Assembly: GCA_037440545.1 (NCBI GenBank)
Contig: JBBITX010000001.1
Coordinates: 1-56,631 of the forward strand
DNA length: 56,631 nt
Direction: 5' to 3'
Origin: JAVZIQ01 sp037440545
GTDB taxonomy: Archaea; Thermoproteota; Bathyarchaeia; Bathyarchaeales; Bathycorpusculaceae
Shown here: piece after piece, positions 52,225-56,631 of the stretch
Position numbering within the stretch: the first letter of the stretch is position 1
Layout of the letters: each line of letters begins with the position of its first letter
Position numbers and translations under genes: made by a program
The notes under the pieces: model-generated
What the model was told of the DNA's origin: nothing
Database searches by the model: none
What the model saw: only the letters and a program-made list of their open reading frames with translations

Positions 52225-53463
52225 ATGGAAAACTTTAAGGAAGTTGCAGTTATCGGAGGCGGTCCGGCAGGCTCATTTTGCGCCCTAAACCTAGCCAAAA
52301 AAGGTGTAGAAGCAGCTGTTTTCGAAGAGCACTCCGAAATTGGTATCCCATGCCACTGCCCAGGACATTTAAGCATTAACGGTTTGAAACGTTTAGGGTT
52401 GTGGCCTCTTCCCCAAAACATCGTGGAAAACGTCTTTTACGGCGCCAAATTTTACACATCAACTGGAGAAGAGCTTAATGTGCGATTTGCATCTCCGACA
52501 ACATGCGTTGTCAACCGTTCCTCGTTTGACAAGTTCATTGCCTCAACAGCGGAGAAATTGGGAGCCAAATATTATTTAAACTCTAAGGTTGCCTCAATAG
52601 ACGGTCCTACAGGGCAATCAAGGAAACTCACAATAAACCAGGCTAAGAATAAAATCGAATTTTCAGCTAGAATTGTTGTGGATGCTGAGGGGGCAACCTC
52701 AAAAATACTTAGGCAAGCAGGTTTACCTCCGCCTAATAGGGAAGGTTTGGTTTATGGGGCTCATATAGAAGTTGAAGGGGTTAAGAATGTTGAACCTGAA
52801 TTTGTTCAAGTTTTTCTTGGAAGAGAATATGCCCCAGGATTCTACGCTTGGCTTATTCCTAAAGGCGATGGAAGGGCCAAAGTTGGATTGGCGGCTAAAT
52901 TTGAAAATCCAAAGGAGCTTTTGCGAAAATTTATGTTTAAGCATCCTGTAGCCTCTGCTATGCTGCGGCGGGCGAATATTTTACAAGAGGCGTATCATCC
53001 CATATCTTTGGGTGGACCGTTGAAAAAGGCTTACTTAAACGGGTTTTTGGCGGTGGGGGATGCAGCTTCCCAGGTTAAGCCGACAACAGGTGGAGGGATA
53101 ATATATGGATTGAACTGTGCAAAGATAGCTGCAGATGTGATTACTCAAGCTGTGCAGTGCAAGGATTATTCAGAAAAATTTCTGCGAGAATATCAAAGGC
53201 AGTTTGTTAAATTTTTAGGATTTGATTTTAAAGTTATGCTTAAAATTAGAGAAATCCTTAACAGAATTCGTGATGAAAATTTAGATGCTGCAATAAAGGC
53301 TTGCCGAAAATTCCACTTTGAAAGTGTTTTAAAAGATTTAAAGGAAATAGACTTCCAAGGGCGAGCCCTCCTTAAAGCCTGTCGAAATCCTAGACTTATA
53401 GCTTCACTAGCCTTCTTATTAAGAACCTATATTTCATCAATAAATCATAAAACGTTAATGTAG
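52225..53463 (+). CDS. Geranylgeranyl reductase family FAD-dependent oxidoreductase
   Basis: Saturates isoprenoid chains of archaeal membrane lipids, or acts on related prenyl chains. It has 412 residues with the FAD motif VIGGGPAGSFCALNLAKKGV, EIGIPCHCPGHLSINGL, VDAEGATSKILRQAG, and VGDAASQVKPTTGGGIIYGL. The family is digeranylgeranylglycerophospholipid reductase-like. The C-terminus is about 80 residues longer than the catalytic core. Confidence 0.9.
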   Translation: MENFKEVAVIGGGPAGSFCALNLAKKGVEAAVFEEHSEIGIPCHCPGHLSINGLKRLGLWPLPQNIVENVFYGAKFYTSTGEELNVRFASPTTCVVNRSSFDKFIASTAEKLGAKYYLNSKVASIDGPTGQSRKLTINQAKNKIEFSARIVVDAEGATSKILRQAGLPPPNREGLVYGAHIEVEGVKNVEPEFVQVFLGREYAPGFYAWLIPKGDGRAKVGLAAKFENPKELLRKFMFKHPVASAMLRRANILQEAYHPISLGGPLKKAYLNGFLAVGDAASQVKPTTGGGIIYGLNCAKIAADVITQAVQCKDYSEKFLREYQRQFVKFLGFDFKVMLKIREILNRIRDENLDAAIKACRKFHFESVLKDLKEIDFQGRALLKACRNPRLIASLAFLLRTYISSINHKTLM

Positions 53464-53472
53464 GCTGAAAGT

Positions 53473-53835
53473 ATGGGAAACTTTCGTCTCAAACAAGTTA
53501 TAATATTTCGATCAGATTTAAAACTCGGTAAAGGGAAAATAGCCGCCCAGGCTGGACACGCGGCAGTTTCAGCTGCAGAAGAAGCTCGCCAACGAAGAAA
53601 AGAATGGTGGGAGGCGTGGCTAAAGGAAGGCCAGTGTAAAGTTGTTGTAAAAGTAAAGAGCGAAAGGGAGCTTTTAACTCTGGAAAGGCAAGCGAAGGAA
53701 TTGGCTTTGCCGTGCGCGTTGATAGTGGATCACGGTTTAACCCAAATTCCGCCTGGAACAATAACATGTTTAGCCATAGGGCCCGCACCTTCTGAGGAGG
53801 TTGACAAAATTACAGGAAATCTCAAGCTTTTATAA
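53473..53835 (+). CDS. pth: Peptidyl-tRNA hydrolase, Pth2 type
   Basis: Releases tRNA from stalled peptidyl-tRNA. It has 120 residues with KQVIIFRSDLKLGKGKIAAQ, AGHAAVSAAEEAR, ALIVDHGLTQIPPGTITCLA and IGPAPSEEVDKITG, all conserved in Pth2. TruD follows after 16 nt, giving a translation-related pair with the preceding reductase 9 nt upstream. Confidence 0.97.
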   Translation: MGNFRLKQVIIFRSDLKLGKGKIAAQAGHAAVSAAEEARQRRKEWWEAWLKEGQCKVVVKVKSERELLTLERQAKELALPCALIVDHGLTQIPPGTITCLAIGPAPSEEVDKITGNLKLL

Positions 53836-53851
53836 TTTTGAGGCATAAACC

Positions 53852-55231
53852 TTGAAAATTTCAAGGCTGGAAAAAAGCATAGGGATAGAAGTTTATGCAA
53901 CTCACTCTAAGGGCGTTGGAGGCGTTATAAGACAGTTCTGCGAGGATTTTCAAGTTCAAGAGCTGCTCATTAACGGTTCAAGGGCTGATCTATCTTTCCC
54001 CTCGGCCGACGTTAAGATTCCAGCTTCACACCCCCATGAAATGGGAAGTCATTTACTTTGCCTTCTCATCAAGCGCAACTGGGATACCTTCCAAGTTCTT
54101 GAAAGCCTAGCTAGGCAGCTTGGCATAAGCCCAAAAAGGATTAAAATTGCCGGAATAAAGGATGCAAAGGCCGTAACAGCTCAACACATCACAATTGATG
54201 GTGTGAAACCAGAAGACGTGAAGGAAGTTAGAATTAGGGATGTGGAAATTCAACCTCTAGGCTATTTTAGAAGCAGACTTTCAGCTTATCTCCTCCTCGG
54301 TAACTCTTTTAAGATAACGATCCGCTCCATAAGCCATAGTAAAACGTTCATTAGGCGGGCAATCGGGGATACATTTAAGGAGCTTGAAGTTTTAGGCGGC
54401 TTACCCAACTTTTTCGGACATCAGCGTTTCGGGACAACACGTCCAATTACCCACCTTGTTGGCAAAGCATTGGTTAAGGGCGATTTTCAGAAGGCAGCAA
54501 TGCTTTTCCTTGCAAAGGCATTCCCTAACGAACATGTAGAATCAAAGATAGCCCGTGAAGAGCTATATAGAACTCAGGATTTTAAACAGGCTTTGAAAAG
54601 CTTTCCTAAAAACCTCTATTATGAGCGCCTGATGCTTCTACACCTAAATAAAAATCCTAAAGATTACATTGGAGCTTTCAGGAGGCTTCCAAGCAGACTT
54701 CGCGTTCTTTTTCCACAAGCCTATCAAGCATATCTCTTCAATAGGTTTCTCAGCAGGAGAATTGCCATGGGGCTCCCACTCAACAGCGTTGAAATTGGAG
54801 ATTACACAGTGAAACTTGACAGTTCAAGCCTACCCACCATGGATAGCTGCATTGTAGGCGAGACAACATTACACGAGATTAGAAGAGAAATAGCCTATGG
54901 GAGGATGCGTTTAGCCATTCCTCTGGTTGGTTATAGACAACGCCTTTCCGGAGGGGTGCAGGGTGAAATTGAAAAAAGTATATTGGAAGAGGAAGGCGTA
55001 GCATTAGAAGGCTTTAAGGTGGAAGGTATGCCGGAATTAAGCCTTAAAGGAGGAATGCGGATAGCTTTAACCCCGCTTAAAGATTTCGAAATAGAGGAAA
55101 TATCAAAGGATTCGGCTAACCCTTTTAAAAACATGGTAAAGTTGAACTTTACACTGCATCGGGGAGCATATGCCACAGTATTCTTAAGGGAAGTTATGAA
55201 GCCACTTAACTTAATTAAGGCTGGTTTTTAG
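53852..55231 (+). CDS. truD: tRNA pseudouridine(13) synthase TruD
   Basis: Converts U13 of tRNA to pseudouridine. It is 459 residues including the TRUD insertion domain. Catalytic Asp104 is in AGIKDAKAVTAQHI; LGNSFKITIRSISH, NFFGHQRFGTTRPITHLVG and HRGAYATVFLREVMKP are diagnostic. TTG start at 53852. End lies 5 nt from the convergent DHH gene. Confidence 0.95.
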   Translation: MKISRLEKSIGIEVYATHSKGVGGVIRQFCEDFQVQELLINGSRADLSFPSADVKIPASHPHEMGSHLLCLLIKRNWDTFQVLESLARQLGISPKRIKIAGIKDAKAVTAQHITIDGVKPEDVKEVRIRDVEIQPLGYFRSRLSAYLLLGNSFKITIRSISHSKTFIRRAIGDTFKELEVLGGLPNFFGHQRFGTTRPITHLVGKALVKGDFQKAAMLFLAKAFPNEHVESKIAREELYRTQDFKQALKSFPKNLYYERLMLLHLNKNPKDYIGAFRRLPSRLRVLFPQAYQAYLFNRFLSRRIAMGLPLNSVEIGDYTVKLDSSSLPTMDSCIVGETTLHEIRREIAYGRMRLAIPLVGYRQRLSGGVQGEIEKSILEEEGVALEGFKVEGMPELSLKGGMRIALTPLKDFEIEEISKDSANPFKNMVKLNFTLHRGAYATVFLREVMKPLNLIKAGF

Positions 55232-55236
55232 CCCAA

Positions 55237-56409
55237 TTATTTAATTATTTTCTCCGCTCTTTCCAGAAGCTCTTTTTTCATATCTTTTGGCAAGACAACA
55301 TTTGCTGCATATTGATGTCCATCTGCTATTCCAAAACCTTTAGAGGCCCCTTCCAAGAGGTTTACAGCTCCCGGCATTTTTCCTTCGTCGATAAGCCTTT
55401 GCATTTGTTTTGGCACCCGCATTGAAGCCTTTGAAAAATCTCCTTTCAATTTTCCCCAGTTCGGTATTTCAGGAGGCACGTTTACAAATCCTAAAATATA
55501 CTTATTTGGATTTATAAGGCGCATTTGATAGGATAAAAATGAACAAAACTGCCCAATTACCTTTGTTCCCATGCTGGAGTATAAGTCTTCAGCGTCAAAC
55601 CATTGTATATGCTCTGTTTCCTTTAACCTCTCCCGATATAATCTTCCCAAGAGCTTGCGGTTAACCTCTTTGCGCTTAGCCTCCCAAGCATTGATCTTTC
55701 CCTCTATTTCCTTATTAATTCCCTCCAAACACGCTTTAATCCCAAGGTTAGGTCCCCCATCATAGTAGCCGACGGCTCCCAAAATTTGAAGTTTCGAAAA
55801 TAATGTTTCAACGTTAACTTTTAACTTTCCAATTTGCAAAGTTTTACCCCGCCGCTGAATTGTTTCATTTTTAAGGGCCTCTTCTAAGACCATTCCGTTG
55901 ACTGATTTGAAGCCTTCAGGGATCTCGCAGCTCCCCACTATGGCCAAATATGCCAAGTCATGGTTATATTTATTCAGAGTCTTCGCAAAAAGGTAGCAGC
56001 ATGTAGCTCCTGAAAATTCTGTCTCACCTTTGAAGCCGAAGTTTTCTAGGTTTAGGTCAAAAACCTTTGGGTCCCATGCCTTTTTTGGATCATGATGATC
56101 CAGTATTATTGTTAGGTTTCTTTCCTCGTTACATTTGGAAATTAGATCTGCGTGAGAAGACCCTATATCCACATAAAAAATTGTCATTTCTCCTTTTGAA
56201 TGCAGATCAGCAACAACTTCTGTATAAACCTTTTCCAGACATAAAGGTTTCGCGGCGATTCCTTCCCTTTCCAGAGCCTTCATTGTTATCGCCGCTGAAC
56301 ATAAACCGTCAGCGTCATCATGGTGAACAATAACAGCTTCTTTTGGGTTTTGCCTCCTTAAAACTTCGGCGACTTGCTCGGCGTAGTTGCTGAAATTTTG
56401 TAAAGACAT
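55237..56409 (-). CDS. DHH-family phosphoesterase (archaeal RecJ-like)
   Basis: A 390-residue protein. The DHH domain has HHDDADGLCSAAITMKAL, YVDIGSSHADLI and the DHH motif in IILDHHDPKKAW. A C-terminal DHHA1 domain ends GFGIADGHQYAANVVLP. Candidates are a RecJ-like 5'-3' exonuclease, an oligonucleotide-cleaving nuclease, or the GINS-associated Cdc45-like protein; the intact DHH argues for catalytic activity. It is followed on the right by a partial CBS-protein gene on the same strand. Confidence 0.9.
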   Translation of the reverse strand: MSLQNFSNYAEQVAEVLRRQNPKEAVIVHHDDADGLCSAAITMKALEREGIAAKPLCLEKVYTEVVADLHSKGEMTIFYVDIGSSHADLISKCNEERNLTIILDHHDPKKAWDPKVFDLNLENFGFKGETEFSGATCCYLFAKTLNKYNHDLAYLAIVGSCEIPEGFKSVNGMVLEEALKNETIQRRGKTLQIGKLKVNVETLFSKLQILGAVGYYDGGPNLGIKACLEGINKEIEGKINAWEAKRKEVNRKLLGRLYRERLKETEHIQWFDAEDLYSSMGTKVIGQFCSFLSYQMRLINPNKYILGFVNVPPEIPNWGKLKGDFSKASMRVPKQMQRLIDEGKMPGAVNLLEGASKGFGIADGHQYAANVVLPKDMKKELLERAEKIIK

Positions 56410-56417
56410 ATTGAAAC

Positions 56418-56631
56418 CTATCCAATTGTCTTTAATAGATCTGAACGCGTTATTATTCCTATAACTTTTCTGCCTTTCGCAACTAACACTCCCTGGCGCC
56501 TTTCGAGTAGCGGTTTTATAGCGTTAACAGCTGTGTCCTCTGAGACCACGGGTAAAGGAGGGTCCATAATATTTCTAACGCTCTCTTTTGCAATGTTTAA
56601 GCCCAAGTTCCTTATTATACCCTCTTCTGTT
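56418..56631 (-). CDS. CBS-domain protein, cut by the window edge
   Basis: The frame remains open to the right end of the window, so the N-terminus is missing. The visible C-terminal residues contain one CBS motif starting VRNIMDPPLPVVSEDTAV and ending GVLVAKGRKVIGIITRSDLL. The phrase VRNIMDPPLPVV is like the C-terminal CBS of archaeal cysteine/cystathionine synthase-like enzymes, but this could equally be a free CBS protein. The first Met/TTG at 56606 is probably not the true start. Confidence 0.8.
   Translation of the reverse strand, partial: TEEGIIRNLGLNIAKESVRNIMDPPLPVVSEDTAVNAIKPLLERRQGVLVAKGRKVIGIITRSDLLKTIG

Overview
The window is a gene-dense, AT-rich archaeal chromosome segment of mostly housekeeping genes. 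Several markers point to the TACK side of the Archaea, most likely a Bathyarchaeia-type lineage. Ribosomal proteins S25e and S26e are present, a TFE-beta/RPC34-like factor carries Fe-S cysteines, a proteasome beta subunit lacks the catalytic threonine, and there is an arcadin-1-like protein. A true archaeal histone is also present, which argues against most Crenarchaeota. Starts are a mix of ATG, GTG and TTG. Shine-Dalgarno sites are common, and BRE/TATA promoters of the type AAGGTTAAATAT recur. I saw no tRNA, rRNA, CRISPR array, insertion sequence or prophage.

Region by region. 1-3060 (minus): S15, then a tightly overlapping chain Kae1 > Bud32 > broken VOC protein > XTP pyrophosphatase, which are KEOPS tRNA-modification genes plus nucleotide-pool cleaning. 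3150-5450 (plus): TFE-beta-like factor, FtsJ RNA methyltransferase, a DUF4152-like protein and a SpoIIM-type membrane protein. 5440-8820 (minus): NadC, a MurG-like glycosyltransferase, AMMECR1 and a probably non-catalytic proteasome beta subunit. 8890-11420: Ogt, NadM, SAM hydrolase and a MoaD/SAMP-like protein. 11430-15110: glycerate 2-kinase diverging from a hydroxypyruvate/glyoxylate reductase and an aminotransferase, a plausible serine/glyoxylate-to-2-phosphoglycerate module. 15110-20890: S17e, TatD, histone, S25e, two unknown proteins, a cyclophilin-like protein overlapping a cyclic-2,3-diphosphoglycerate-synthase-like GTPase, and a DegT-family aminotransferase.

21240-23170 (plus): thermosome followed after 3 nt by RpoK, whose only sensibly placed start is an ACG codon. 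23230-27540 (minus): a compact operon RtcA > FAU-1 > PyrC > Mut7-C, three of whose four products act on RNA. 27630-36950: acylphosphatase, arcadin-1-like protein, an enlarged GMP synthase ATP-pyrophosphatase subunit, a small unknown protein followed by a 50-residue ribbon-helix-helix regulator, PyrF, a B3/4 protein, an EamA transporter, a COG1709 regulator, DUF72, family-4 UDG, a CDP-alcohol phosphatidyltransferase and S26e. 37350-41830: DUF4438, three consecutive CBS-domain proteins (about ten CBS motifs) and Trm5. 42120-46750: DUF371, a winged-helix/S-layer-like fusion protein, GlmS, and a protein-L-isoaspartate methyltransferase gene interrupted by exactly 31 extra bases. 46890-56631: FEN-1, zinc ribbon, multi-helix membrane protein, EF-1beta, CDC48 with a small winged-helix partner, geranylgeranyl reductase, Pth2, TruD, a DHH phosphoesterase and a CBS protein cut by the window edge.

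I found no obvious defence or mobile system. The observations most worth checking are the 31-base interruption in pcm, the ACG start of rpoK, the Thr1-to-Ala proteasome subunit, the winged-helix/S-layer fusion beside glmS, the CBS-protein array and the RNA-processing operon.
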